Positions 47,401-59,745 of a stretch of 64,000 nt of DNA are shown here, piece by piece (position 1 is the stretch's first letter; every line of letters begins with the position of its first letter). The position numbers and the translations under genes are program-made. The notes beneath the pieces were generated by a model, which saw nothing but the letters and a program-made list of their open reading frames with translations, was not told the origin of the DNA and searched no databases. Source of the DNA: Collybiopsis luxurians FD-317 M1 (lineage: Eukaryota > Basidiomycota > Agaricomycetes > Agaricales > Omphalotaceae); the NCBI GenBank assembly GCA_000827265.1, contig KN834770.1, forward strand, positions 624,104-688,103, in the 5' to 3' direction.

Positions 47401-50036
47401 CGTCGTAACGAGAGCGTTGAATCACTTCATCAATTTCCTCGCAGACCGTCGCATCGTGCGCGACATTCAATCGACACAGCTGGTATTCAACCCAAGGATT
47501 CTTTATATAGGCGAGAAACCAGCCCGGATGGATTATCGTCCGGTAGTCGAGTTCTCCCTCGACGTCACAGTACCAAGCCATCTCGACCGAGTGCTTTATT
47601 ACCAAAGGCCAATGGAGGTGATGATGCCCGAGGTTCTGACAGCGATGGTTTGATTCCCTTCCCTCGTACTGTTTCTGGCGACCACGCGGGATCTTCTTCT
47701 CCGCATTCGTCCGAAGACGCTTCTGGATCGCAACAGCGTCTCGACAAACCTCATCTGCCTCGAGGACGCTTCCAAAGTGACATCGAAGGCTCAAGTCGAC
47801 GACGCCCCAGACCGAATTCCTATGATGAGTATGGAGCGAAACCAGTGAGGTCAAGATTTGAGAGTATGGTTAATCTTGGGGGAGCTTCTGGCAATACTAG
47901 TGCTAGTGATCTATTGTCTAGGGATTCTGTAGACGGCAGTGCTGTGCGCAAGCCCTTAATCATTAAGGAAGAAGGCAAAGTTCCTACACACTTTGTAAGC
48001 TCTCCAGTCCGCTTTTGACTCGGTATCTCCCAAAAAGGACTAACCTGTAATTTACAGCAACTTGGCAACTGCATCGGGCGAGGTCAGTTTGGCTCTGTAT
48101 ACCGCGCCCTTAATCTCAACACCGGCCAAATGGTTGCGGTAAAGCGCATCCGACTCGAGGGGCTTAAAGAGGAAGAGGTTACACAGCTGATGCGTGAGGT
48201 TGACTTGGTCAAAAGACTTTCCCATCCGAGTATTATCAAGTATGAGGGAATGCATCGCGATGCCGACACATTAAGCATTGTTCTTGAGTAGGTTATCCTT
48301 CGGTATTCGGCTGTGAACATATACTCACGATTTCATTTTCTAAATCAGATATGCAGAGAATGGCTCGCTGGGCCAGACTGTAAAGTCTTTTGGCAAACTC
48401 AACGAGAAGCTAGTTGCAAGCTACGTCGTTCGCATCCTCGAAGGACTCCATTACCTCCACCAGAGTGACGTTGTTCACTGTGATCTTAAAGCTGCAAATA
48501 TCCTCACCACGAAAAATGGCAATGTCAAGTTATCAGACTTTGGTGTTTCGCTCAATATGCGTGCTGTAGAGCGCGAGAAGGACGTTGCGGGAACCCCCAA
48601 CTGGATGGCTCCTGAAGTCATCGAGCTGAAGGGAGCTTCTCCCAAATCGGATATCTGGTCCTTGGCATGTACAGTCATTGAGCTTCTCACCGGCCGTCCA
48701 CCGTATGGAGATATACCAAACAGCATGTCGGGTACGTTTTCATTTCATTCTACAAGCTTTGATATTGCTCACATGGCCATGCTAGTGATGTTCCGTATCG
48801 TCGAGGATGATATGCCGCCGATCCCACCTGAGGCGTCACCTCTCCTTGAAGATTTTCTCAAACAATGCTTCCAGAAGGACCCCGCCAAAAGGCCGACTGC
48901 TGAACTGCTATGCGAACATCAGTGGCTGAAACAGAACTGGGGTGGATACAAGGTTTGCCGAGTCTCAATCTTGATTTTGTATCATATCTTAACGACTCCA
49001 TGCAGGAGCTGCGTCCGCAAGATAGCATTCCATTCCTTCGCCGTGTTAGCGCCGATTTGCAGAAAACTGATATTACTCGATATTTATCCCAGATCGAAAT
49101 GCCCGACCCGACTCCGGAGCATCCTCGAGCTGAAGACTTCGTCAGCGGCTCACCTCCTGGTCGCCGAATTTCAACTTCTTCAATGCGACCTTCGTTGCCA
49201 GATAGTGAGATATCACCGCGCGAGCACTCTTTCGTCAAAACGACTTTCAGCAAACGTGAGTGTTACAATTCATTTTTTTCATCTAGTCTCATTTCTTTTT
49301 TGTAGCCATGGTCTGCCGGGTATGTCTTTTAAATGTCAAGAAGAGTGCAGTTCTGTGCGCGCAATGCAGTCTTATTTGTCACTCGAAATGTGCCATCAAT
49401 GCTCCTCCAACCTGTGATCTTCGTGCTCAGCTACTGCTGTACGCTCAATACGCCGAGAAGGGTAATCCCAGCAGCGCATACTCCAATCCAGCAGATCAGC
49501 TGGGTGATCATCCCAAGAGCCCCATGTCTGATGTTCCTTTCGTGTCTCACACTCCTCGTACCAGTTTAGATACTGCCCCGCCCCAACTCCCAAGTTCAAC
49601 CGCCACTGGAAGTGCCGCTCACCCACCCGTCGCTTTCAAGTTCATGAATTTCAAACGGCCGAAAGTTGGCTATCACTCAGCAACTGACCCGGTTTCGTCT
49701 TCCCCGCCGCAAGATCACGTAGTGCGCAAGCCGACGGTGCTGCGCAAAAATCACGACGAGCGCGCCCCCTCGGTCAAAAGTAGCAGCACCCATGCCAACA
49801 GCTCTATGCGGAGCGCAGGTACCGCTGCTAGCGCCGGCGGGAAGTCAGTCAATTCGGAGGGTGAAAATGGCCTTTCCTTCTCCGCCGCGGCAGAGTCGGA
49901 TGCCAGAGCATCCCGAGTCACCTCACGGTCAGGGGCTTCTGACGTTGATGAAGCCCGGATGCCCGGCGATTTATCCGATGGGTACCGTCGACATCATCGG
50001 AAACACAAGTCCTCCAACAACTGCATAGTGCAGTGA
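44464..50036 (+). CDS. Cdc15-like protein kinase with N-terminal CH domain, C1-like zinc finger and C-terminal CaaX box
   Basis: A STE-group kinase resembling septation-initiation kinases (Cdc15/SepH type). I start at MAAAVLSSPK (44464), just after a likely 5' UTR acceptor. About 400 Ser/Pro-rich residues lead to a calponin-homology-like domain at about 45650-46240 (FGEALRDGFVLCH joined to LMNKLRSSSIVRPD, then TSNITKFLAACSSYGLPNEDLF). A long disordered linker follows. The kinase domain at about 48058-48930 shows LGNCIGRGQFGSVYRA, VAVKRIRLEGL, VHCDLKAANIL, LSDFGVSLNM, GTPNWMAPEVIE and HQWLKQNW. A C-x2-C...H-x3-C zinc module (MVCRVCLLNVKKSAVLC, CSLICHSKCAINAPPTC) lies at 49308-49420. The protein ends NNCIVQ, a CaaX motif. 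HRD is replaced by HCD. Architecture predicts a prenylated, membrane-anchored kinase (inference). Confidence 0.87.
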
Positions 50037-51045
50037 ACTTTCCTTTAATAGAAAATTCTGTGTAATACCCATACCTTCGTGCTTGTTCGATATTATTCTT
50101 TTTTATCTGTTCTCTTTCCTGATGCATCTGTACTATATAGCCTTCTCCACTAGCAATATCTTCAGCAAGTACATTCTATTCCAATTCATTGTTTTCAATA
50201 CTTTACTCGTACCTCTACAACCATATTCCATTTGGACCGTGCACTAGTCTCTCATTTATTTCAACTCTGTCCATCTACCTGAAACCGCACGTCTCGTTTC
50301 TACATTTGTGCCATTTTCGCTGCTGAATGTCCAGTCTGCTTTCTGTGCTACTTTCTGAATTCCGACCGCTGTACATATTTTGGTCCCTCGTAGTCCCATT
50401 AAGTGTTTTATGGAAATACATGGGGTTGAAGATCTTTGGTAAGTGATAATGGGCGAAGGTTCGAAAACGGCGCAGAATATCTCACCACATTCGACCTTGG
50501 TCTTGCCTTGGCCTCAAGTGACCTCCTTCCGTTCCGGGATTGCGATAATTTAACTTCAATTTTAAGGCGGTTTCTCCTTGATTTTCGGGGAAAGCGAAAA
50601 CGCAGTGGGCACGGTTAGTTTTCGCCTTCCGTCCGCGATTAGTTCAGGTCCCGAATACAATCATGGCCAGTTCTAGCCTCAAGTTTCTCACTGCGTCATA
50701 TCAGCTCAACTTCGATATCCAAAATTCTCAACTTCATTCCAGTTTCCAGAAGCCCTCTCTGATCATGAGACTTTCAAATCACTGGGCTTGCTCCTGTTCG
50801 CTAATAAGCGCTTTCTTAAAGCTTTCTTAAAATTCGCATTGTTTTATGCTTGCATTTTAAAGGTTTTTGTCTAGCCGTATTTCTCAAACAAATAGCGGCC
50901 ACATCTTTCCGATCTATCTGGATCGCGGGCTCGGCATTATTGGAAACAATGCGGTTAGCTTGCCACCTCGTTGCAAGTATAAAAGATACTTCGTCCGTCG
51001 AAGCTAAGCGGTTATCGCGTGTTGAGCCTCACCTTTGCTGCGACT
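50037..51045. other. Intergenic region upstream of the secreted-protein gene
   Basis: About 1 kb comprising the 3' flank of the kinase gene and the promoter of the 244-aa secreted protein. No additional gene, repeat or RNA was recognised apart from the TATA box at 50978. Confidence 0.5.
50978..50985 (+). promoter_or_regulatory. TATA box of the 244-aa secreted-protein gene
   Basis: TATAAAAG, a perfect TATA consensus, lies 68 bp upstream of the ATG at 51046. It suggests a regulated rather than housekeeping promoter. Confidence 0.55.
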
Positions 51046-52151
51046 ATGCTGTTTCCAGTGCCTCTCCACTTCTTTCTGGCCTTTTTGCTCGCATCGTCGG
51101 CTCTTACAAGCGCGACGCCACTGAAAGACTCTAATGGGTACCGGTTGGCTCGTGGCTTGCCACCGATGCCTCCTCGAAATTTTGGCCGGAGTAAACCAGG
51201 TCGGGAGCCAACCCCGGTGCTGAGAGCTAGAGCTAGCCCTTCACCGTCCCCCTCAGGTGTCGTACAGTAAGCCAATACACTCAAAATTTGATATCGTTTC
51301 GCTGCTAAAGTGGACTTTAGATATTCAGGTCGTCTGGAAGTTCGATCCGACAATGGATCTACCATCGGATATGTTCAGGACAAAACAGGTCTTCCGGTGT
51401 AAGTCCTGTTTTATGTTCAGTAATCATCGCTCTAACTATAGATTCAGGGCTCAAGGCGCGGATTTGGAGATCAGTATCATGGCCTCATCGACCCGAAAGG
51501 AACACCTTGACGTTGTTGCCATCGGAGTAAGTCCAAGTAGTAGCGTTCTTCAGCCATTGCCTTAACTCTTGATTCTGGCAGTCGACTGCTTTACCCTCGT
51601 CATCAATCTACGTAGGTGCTTCAAGCAAGGAGTCTGCTGAAGCAACAATCGGAGCAAACAGTTCCAGGTGCGTCCCATTGTTCCTATGAACTATACCAGG
51701 GAGCTGAGCCTCTACGATATAGCACTCTTCTCTTTACCAATGTCCAGCGCAGTAAGCCCTCAGAATGTATGGTCTTATCCCGCAACTTACCAATTTCGTC
51801 TCTCCCAGCGGCCCCAATGTCCCGACCGGTAATGACAAGCAATCGCAACGCTTCTGTAGAATCTGCAATATGGAAAATAGATTCTAATACGAAAGAGTTG
51901 ACAGGTAATTCCAACTCCCTTCGAAGTAACTCTTTAGCAGCTGACCAGCGTACAAAGCTCAGTACGTTAACCCCGATGGAAGTCTTCCGACTACTTTCCT
52001 TGTGTACAATATTGAAGGGCAGAACCTCTTCTTCACTGGAGATGTCAACTCGGGCAACAGCTCTTACGAGCAAGCTGTAAGTATTCTGCGAGCGATAACA
52101 TATTTTCAACTGACGGGCTTTCTCTCGCAGAAACTTTTCATTGTCAATTAA
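51046..52151 (+). CDS. Secreted 244-aa protein of an uncharacterised basidiomycete family
   Basis: Eight exons (51046-51266, 51321-51398, 51442-51526, 51582-51667, 51723-51751, 51809-51904, 51958-52076, 52131-52151) sum to 735 nt, in frame with TAA. The N-terminus MLFPVPLHFFLAFLLASSALTSA is a strong signal peptide, followed by YRLARGLPPMPPRNFG, a proline-rich segment common to the family as I recall it. The body reads YSGRLEVRSDNGSTIGYVQD, then VESAIWKIDSNTKELTAQYVN, PDGSLPTTFLVYNIEGQNLFF and TGDVNSGNSSYEQA, ending KLFIVN. The beta-strand-like repeats imply an extracellular beta-rich fold. A start at 51019 would need GTG, so 51046 is chosen. I remember this as a recurrent hypothetical secreted family in mushroom-forming fungi with no assigned function. 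The exon 5 and 7 joins are the least certain. Confidence 0.8.
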
Positions 52152-52973
52152 CCGTTGCCGGTGCATAGATGTTGATACGACTAATTTCACGGACTTGATG
52201 GACTTACTGAACGTTGTTCTTGGACTTTTGCTAGCTTATCATTGACATACGCCGATCGGCCAGTTCTGGTTCGATTCTATGTACCAATACTTATATTTTA
52301 CTTACTTTTGAGTTCTATGCCGAATCGACAGGAATGGTACTTGACCACTCATTCTGGCGAGGTATTTGACTATCGAATAACACAGGATATCAAAGGTTAC
52401 ATGCGTTCCAAGGCAAAAGTCGAAAAATGAAACAAGGTAACCATCGGCTGCGAGACATGCATTGCCATTTTGGGCGACAATGATGAAGCTCCGGGGTATC
52501 CGTCACTATCCGATCCAGCCAGTTTCCAGGTGGATTGAGCTCAGTTCAGAACCGGAGCTGTGCCTTTTCATCTGGCCACAGTGTTGGCTGACTGTAAAGC
52601 GGGATCCGTGGCTATTCATAGCAAGACTTAATCTCAAACTAGAGCAAACTAGAGCGTACCCTGTCCGGCGACGCCGGTTAATAATTCGGCTGCTCGTATC
52701 ATATCAGTCATTGAATTGACAACCTACTGTCACTGGTCAGAACTCAGTGCCCTTTGTCCTCGACCACGACACACGGCTGTTGGTCGATTCCCTAGTCCTT
52801 TTGGTTTTACCGGTGATTCCAAGCTTTTTACCGACTGAGTGGGTAGCCGTTCTTTTATTTATTCTGGTTTCATTCATCGTTTCTTTACTTACAAGTCCAA
52901 TCTGTTTCATCCAGCGGAGAACACAAGACGACAAAGGCAGCGTCAGCGACCAACGCCTTCTCCGACGCCCAAT
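52152..52973. other. Spacer and probable 5' leader of adenylate cyclase
   Basis: About 0.8 kb with no gene I can support. A pyrimidine-rich acceptor (TTTCATCCAG at about 52914) lies before the first adenylate cyclase exon. A 5' UTR intron, or additional N-terminal exons, may therefore reside here. Short frames in this stretch have no recognisable content. Confidence 0.45.
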
Positions 52974-55900
52974 ATGCGCAACTCATTGCAGCTAGGGGAA
53001 GTGGTAGAAGTGGACGATACGGGCAAGATTATCTCTATCCCGGAAATTAATTTGAATGTGGATGCAGCATTGGAAACAAAGTTTGAAGATTTGAAGTCGG
53101 GGGGTATTCTGAATGGAACTCATTTGGGAGAAGTCGCGCCTTGGACTGTACCAGTACGTGTCGTACGTTTAACTCAGGATTCTAGCTGAGCCCGTTCTAG
53201 CCTTCACCTTTAACGCCCCCACCGACAAAGCGTTCATTCGGAATCACCGGGTTGGGCGGCAAAGTCTCGTTCCCTTCGCTGAGGACAGAGACAACGTCGA
53301 GGTCAGATACCAGAGAGTCTGTCGACTCGGGTCTTTCGCATTCTCAATATACGGCTTCCGAATCCACATCCACTCTAACATATTTTCACTCAAACTCCTC
53401 GCAATATACACATTCCCGTACTTCCTCTGCTGAACAACATTCTCTGCGCAAATCAAAGTCATCTTTTACTCTCAAGAATACCTCCAGGCCTTCACTCCCT
53501 GGGGCATCCTCAACCGCGTCCTCATCGTCTGGAGCTGGGGTAGCCAAGGCAATGCTGGCACCACTGTCGCGATTCACAGGGAAGAGGATTGGAAGTCGGT
53601 CGAGGTCTAAGACGCTGGAGAATAACGACGAACATCCGAGTTTGAGGCCAAAAACACCGCCGTTGCCCGAGGTTCCTGGTACTGGGCCGTATTTGGGCGC
53701 ACCGTATGACTCATCGGTGACTCTGTTATCAGTGAGCGACAGTGTGAGGAAGAAGGAAAAGTCTATTGGGAAGAAGAGAAAGGATAAGGAAAGAGACAGA
53801 GACGCCGCTGATTTTGGAGGGTTACCCCCGGTCCCACGTTCTGAAGATGTAGTGATGAAGTTGGATTTGAATCTCGACCAAATGGAAGGGATCGTTGATA
53901 CGAGCGTCCTTACCTCCTCATCACCCGCAAACGGTGCTCTAACTGGCAAAGGAACTTCAATAACCCAAAGTTTATCGGATGACATACATTCACTTCATTC
54001 ACACCAGACTTATCCACCCTCCAATCACCAATACAGCAGTCACCTTGGTCCTATACAGGCATCAGAATTTCAAAATCCATTTTCACAAACCGCTTCATCT
54101 CCACCGCGAGGTTCCTCTCTCGTCAATCTAACTCATTTTGTGGACAGAAAGATCTCTCCGCGGACTATCATTTCTGGAGAGAATCAGCACGGTAAAGATT
54201 TGAATGTGGTAATTCCCTCGAACCCAATGCCGAATGCCGGGTTACATGGTGGTCAGAATGGCGCTGGTGTGATGAACGGCTTCAATGGAACTAATAACGC
54301 CAATGGCGTGAATTCTTACGTTCAACCCAACTCTTCAGGTACAACGCCCCCCACTAACCATGATCTCAATCCCGACCCCGAAAGCCGACCACCCGGTTCA
54401 CCCTCTTGGATTCCACCCCAATCATGGGATGTTCAGCCCGCAGATTCTAACGACCCCGAGGCGGAGGAAGAGTATTACTCTAGCTCGGAAGATAGCATGG
54501 AGAACGAAGAATCCGGCGTCGGTGGCTCGAGGCCTGAAGGGAAAAGTGCGGTTGGTGGTGGGAGACCTATGGTATTTGCGCGGCCAAGTCATTCGGACCT
54601 GGATGACGACGAGTTGGCAGAAGTTGATGAACTCGGGAGACGACTTCCTCATCATCTAAGGAGCGTCCCCTCATTTCGTTCTGCCTCAACAAGCACATCC
54701 ACTGGTACCGGCGGTACTTCCTACGTTTCTTCATATTTCCCAGCATCCGCATCTACCACAGGCTCTATCACTTCCGTTAATTCCACTTTTACCCTCGGCA
54801 CTGGGAACGGGAGGAAGGATTCGTCAATCAAGAAGCCGAAACTTAAAGCTCCAAGGAAGAATAGCAATCCAAATAATGTAGCTGGAATATCATCTTTCAA
54901 TGACCCTCGTAACATTCATGGCGATTACGTTTGCCCTGAATCGGCTACCATACCAAATCGCATGGGATCCAAACTGGACGTTCATCTGGGGTTGGGTCAT
55001 CGGAGACCTTCGCATCCTCCTTCTCAACCCGTCCAAGGTCCTGGCTCTCAGTCTCAACAGCACTTACCCATCTCATTCCCATTACAAAACTCCTTATTCC
55101 TGAGCGGCCGTGCACACCCTGGCCCACCTCATCCCACACTACCCCCAGAGATAGGGAGTAGAAGACAACCGGATTCATCACGATTTAGTATCCGAATTTA
55201 TCGAGCGAATAATACGTATCATGTCGTTCAATGCGGATTCACTGTGACTGTTGCAAAGTTGACGCCGAAATTGAACGCGAAGCTGTTGCTCGGTGAAGAG
55301 CGGGAGACGCATAGACTATATTTGAGAGAACGAGGAAGAGGTTTGTGTCGTACACATTTGTGAATTTACCTGGCTAAATTTCTTCCGTCTGCAGAGCGTA
55401 TTCTCGGTCAAACGGAACGACCTGCTGACATTGTTCGTCGTCGTTTAGAGCAAGCGGGATACGACTTGAATGACGGTCTGGAACTTTTGGGAGGAGAAGG
55501 ACTGGGATTTTTGCTGAAGTTTGTGTACAAGAGTCAGGTTTTTGGACCCACGGTATGTTAATCAGTCACGTCCCTAACGATTACTCGAACACTCAATGAT
55601 TCCAGGAACAAGCCCTTGCCATTGAAGATTACGAACGCGTCGACCTCTCAGGGCGTTCGCTCCGTACCATCCCGGTTGCCCTCCATCAACACGCAGACCA
55701 AATCTCTTCGCTCTCTCTTTCTCGCAACCCTATGCCCGACCTTCCTTTGGATTTCATTCAATCCTCCACATCTCTCACCGAACTTCGATTATCCCAGATG
55801 GCTCTGAAAAGGGTTCCAACTAACATCCGTTTCGCCGTCTCTCTCACCCGTCTCGATCTGTCCTCGAACCGTATCGGGGATTTAGATGATGCGTATCTGG

Positions 55901-58900
55901 CGGACATACCCGGATTGAAATCCCTGAAGGTGCAGAATAATCGACTGGAGAAGCTTCCTTGGCATTTCCCGAGACTTAGGAGTTTGACGACGCTAAACAT
56001 ATCGAACAACAAGTTTCGCGTCCTCCCAACCGTTGTGTGTCAATTAGAAAATCTTCGCGATCTTGATATCTCGTTCAACAACATTGCTGAGCTTCCGGAA
56101 GATTTAGGACAGTTGTGCAATCTCGAGCATCTTATCATGGTGGGGAACCAGATCACATCCATACCACCAGCTGCATCGTCTCTTGTATCTTTAAAGCGCC
56201 TCGATTGTAGGCGGAATGGAATCGGCGATTTAACGGTAATTGGGATGTTACCCAAGCTAGAGAAGCTCTCGGCAGATCATAACAGTTTGCATGGAATCAG
56301 TCTGTGTTTGGGCCCGTGCTTGAATACGATAGACGCGTCGTATAATGAGATTACAGAAATACTGGTTGTGTCGCAGTCTATCGGACACCCTGCACCTTAT
56401 ACCACTCTGGAGTCGCTGGACGTCAGCCATGCGAAACTCTCCTCCATCTCTCCCGAAGCGCTATCCTCTTTACCATCACTCCGCCAACTCAACCTCTCAC
56501 ATAATAACATTAAAACCCTCCCTTCTACCATCGGAGACTTGGAGTGCCTTGAGAGACTATCCTGCGCCGATAACGGGTTGGAAAGGCTGCCAGAAGGGAT
56601 TGGGAGATTGAAGAGGTTGGAAGAGCTCGATGTACACGAGAATAATCTCACGGAGCTTCCTGGGGAGCTATGGGCATGTGCCAGTCTGGTCAAGCTCAAT
56701 GCTACCAGTAATTTGATCGAGAAATGGTGTCCACCCATTTCATCCCCTACAGAGCGTGATAGGGACTCTTTCTCGTCTGGCAGGATGTCCTCTGATTTGC
56801 ACGTACATCCCTTCCCTGATCAGCGCAAAGGTTCTACGGCCTCTATTATAAACCCTGTCAATCCTTCTCTTCGTTTACCCTCCCTCGCATTCGCTCTTGA
56901 AAGGTTGTACTTGGGCGAAAATCAGCTTATGGCTGATGCACTCGATTTCCTATCCATATTCCAAGAGCTCAAAGTTCTTAACCTGTCATTCAATCTCATC
57001 CAAGACCTACCTCCAACTTTTTTCAAAAACTTTCTCTCATCTCCTTCCTCATCCTCCCCATCAGGCGCTCAAACGCCTGGTCAGACGCACAAATCTTCTT
57101 TGGAAGAGTTATATCTGAGCGGGAACAAATTAACGACTCTCCCTACGGAAGATCTATCTCGGATGACAAAATTGTCAACTCTGTTTTTGAATGGAAATCG
57201 ACTGCAGACGTTGCCGCAAGAACTGGGTAAAGTGAAAAACTTGACCATCTTGGATGTGGGAAGTAATTTGTTGAAGTATAACATCTACAATTGGGAGTTT
57301 GATTGGAACTGGTAGGTGTCCGGCTCACTTTTGGTTGTTTTGCTTTGTTCATTATTATACCTCAGGAATTTCAACAAAAATCTCAAATATCTCAATCTTT
57401 CGGGGAATAAGCGATTACAGATCAAATCCGACGTCACGAAACTCCCTGGTAGTTCCCGCCACAGTCGCCTTGCGTCTACTGCTGTAACCCGTCAACAACA
57501 ACAATCACTCGGTGGTTTCACAGACCTCAAACAACTTCGCGTTCTCGGTCTCATGGATGTCACCATTACCACTACTGGACAGGCCATTGATTTTCCTGAA
57601 GAAGATGAGGATCGACGTGTCCGTACCTCTGAAAGCACCGTTTACGGTATGGCGTATGGGATCGCTGACACCCTTGGCCGGAACGACCATCTCCATATGC
57701 TTGACCTTGTCCACGAATTTCCCCGCGAAAACAAAGCTATCTTTGCCATATTTGGTCGGAGTCAGCCACCCAAAGCAATGCCAACAGGAATTAGCGGGAA
57801 CAAGATTGCAAAGTTTTTGAGGGATAAGTATATCGAGGTGTTTCAGAATCAACTCTCAGCCCTAAGGAGGGACAGAGTGGAGGGCATACCAGATGCGCTG
57901 AGGAGGAGTTTCTTGAAGCTTAATCAGAATCTGCACGATATGTTGTTTTCGAGTCGGAAACAGATGCTGCAGGCATCCTCCTCCGGTAGTTCTCTGGCGG
58001 GTTCCAGCGTCGACATCCAGGAGCAGCGAAATGATGCTTTCGTTGCCAGAGGTGGGGCGTCGGGTGTGGTATTGTACTTCCAGGATAAGACGATGTATGT
58101 TGCCAATACTGGGAATGCGCTCGCCGTTGTATCAAGAGGAGGTAATGCCGAGCCCGTCTCGCGAAAGCATGACCCTTACGACCGGAGCGAAACGTCGAGG
58201 ATTCGAGCGGCGGAGGGTTGGATATCTCCAGCTGGTCTAGTCAATGACGAGATTGACCTCAGCCGCTCCTTCGGATTTTTCCATCTACTCCCCTCCATTA
58301 ATGCCCGTCCTGACATCTTCACTTGGGAGCTCTCTGAGCTCGACGAGTTCGTCATTGTTGCCAACCGAGGCCTGTGGGATTTTGTCTCGTACAAGACTGC
58401 CGTGGATATCGCAAGGCGGGAACGCGGGGACCCAATGCTCGCTGCGCAAAAACTGAGGGACTTTGCGATGAGTTACGGAGCGGATGGAAGTACGATGATT
58501 ATGGTTATTTCTGTCTCCGACTTGTTCAAAAAAAATGAGGCAAGGAGTCGAGAGGGTTCGGTTGTCGACGCCCAGCTATTCAAGCCTCCCACGAAGGCGA
58601 CTATCACCGACCGTGGTCTGAGAAGGTTACAAGACGAAGTTCCCCCGCCTACCGGTCATCTCGCGCTGGTCTTCACGGACATTCGCAACTCGACGCACTT
58701 GTGGGAAGTCAACCGAGGAATGAACACTGCCTGGAGGCTGCATAATAGTCTTCTCAGACGTAAGCTCAGGATTTGCGGGGGGTACGAGGTCAAAACCGAA
58801 GGTGATGCGTTCATGTGCTCTTTTCCAACAACGATGGCCGCAGTGTGGTGGTGTCTGGCAGTGCAAATGGAGCTCCTTGATCAAGATTGGCCGTTAGAAA

Positions 58901-59745
58901 TCCTCGAATGCGAAGATGGAAAGCCAATCTATGATCCTAATGACCGACAGCGACTCATAGCCCAAGGTCTCTCTGTTCGGATGGGCATTCACTGCGGGGC
59001 CCCGCTGTGCGAGGTTGATCCAGTCAACCACCGGATGGACTACTTCGGCCCGATGGTCAACCGTTCCGCGAGAATCAATTCGAGCGCTGCAGGGGGGCAG
59101 ATTATGTGCAGTGAGGAGGTTATTCGGGAGATCCGTGCCCAGTTTTTCGATGGTCCCGCTACACCACAATCAGACTCTCAACCTCCGGAAGCAGTGGGGA
59201 ATGTTCGAAGTCTCGGGGTGGAGATTATTGAAGTCGGGGAAGTGAAGCTCAAAGGGCTTGAATTACCCGAACACCTGTCCCTCATTTATCCTCGCCCTCT
59301 CGTTGCCCGACATGATCTCCGTGAGACGGTGGAAGACCCAGATGCTTCCGGATCCAGGGTACAGTTCAGCGTCTCCCAAATTCGGCAGCTGGGTTTAGTG
59401 TGTATACGACTCGAAGCTCTTGCCACCTCGCGAATTTTCCGGGAAATCGGTGAGCGAAAGGGTTCCGTGCAAAGCATGGATCACGAGAATGAAGAAGAAG
59501 AACCGCTCTACATGTATGGGGATCCGAATTTGTTGTTACCGCCGCTAGATGAGAAGACTTCATCGGAACGGGATATGACGCTCGTATTGGATACATTGTC
59601 AGGGAGAATCGAGAACGCGGTCGCGAAGATCAGTGAGAAAGCGTCGAGATCGTCCATGGATCAAATGATGTCTGCATTGAAACAGAAGGGAGACTTCGAC
59701 GAGCGGACGTTGCAATCGATATTGAGTATCGTTCAGGGCTTGTGA
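52974..59745 (+). CDS. Adenylate cyclase (RA, leucine-rich repeats, PP2C-like, class III cyclase)
   Basis: Membrane-associated enzyme producing cAMP from ATP downstream of G-alpha and Ras. Exons are 52974-53153, 53201-55340, 55396-55552, 55606-57311 and 57366-59745. The start is provisional because upstream exons are possible. Order: a disordered Ser-rich N-terminal third; an RA domain (FSIRIYRANNTYHVVQCGFT through RRRLEQAGYDL); about 15 or more leucine-rich repeats (for example LRDLDISFNNIAELPEDLGQL); a PP2C-like domain (about 57640-58540); and a cyclase domain with LALVFTDIRNSTHLWE and VKTEGDAFMCSF, supplying both metal-binding aspartates, plus FGPMVNRSARI. The PP2C-like domain has FGRS where active enzymes have the FDGH-type metal site. 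By my count exon 3 is one base short of keeping frame, near 55500. Confidence 0.9.

Noticed and set aside
52255..52290. tRNA-like GGTTCGATTC box
   Set aside because: The flanking bases do not form a T-arm stem, and no acceptor or anticodon arm can be found around it.
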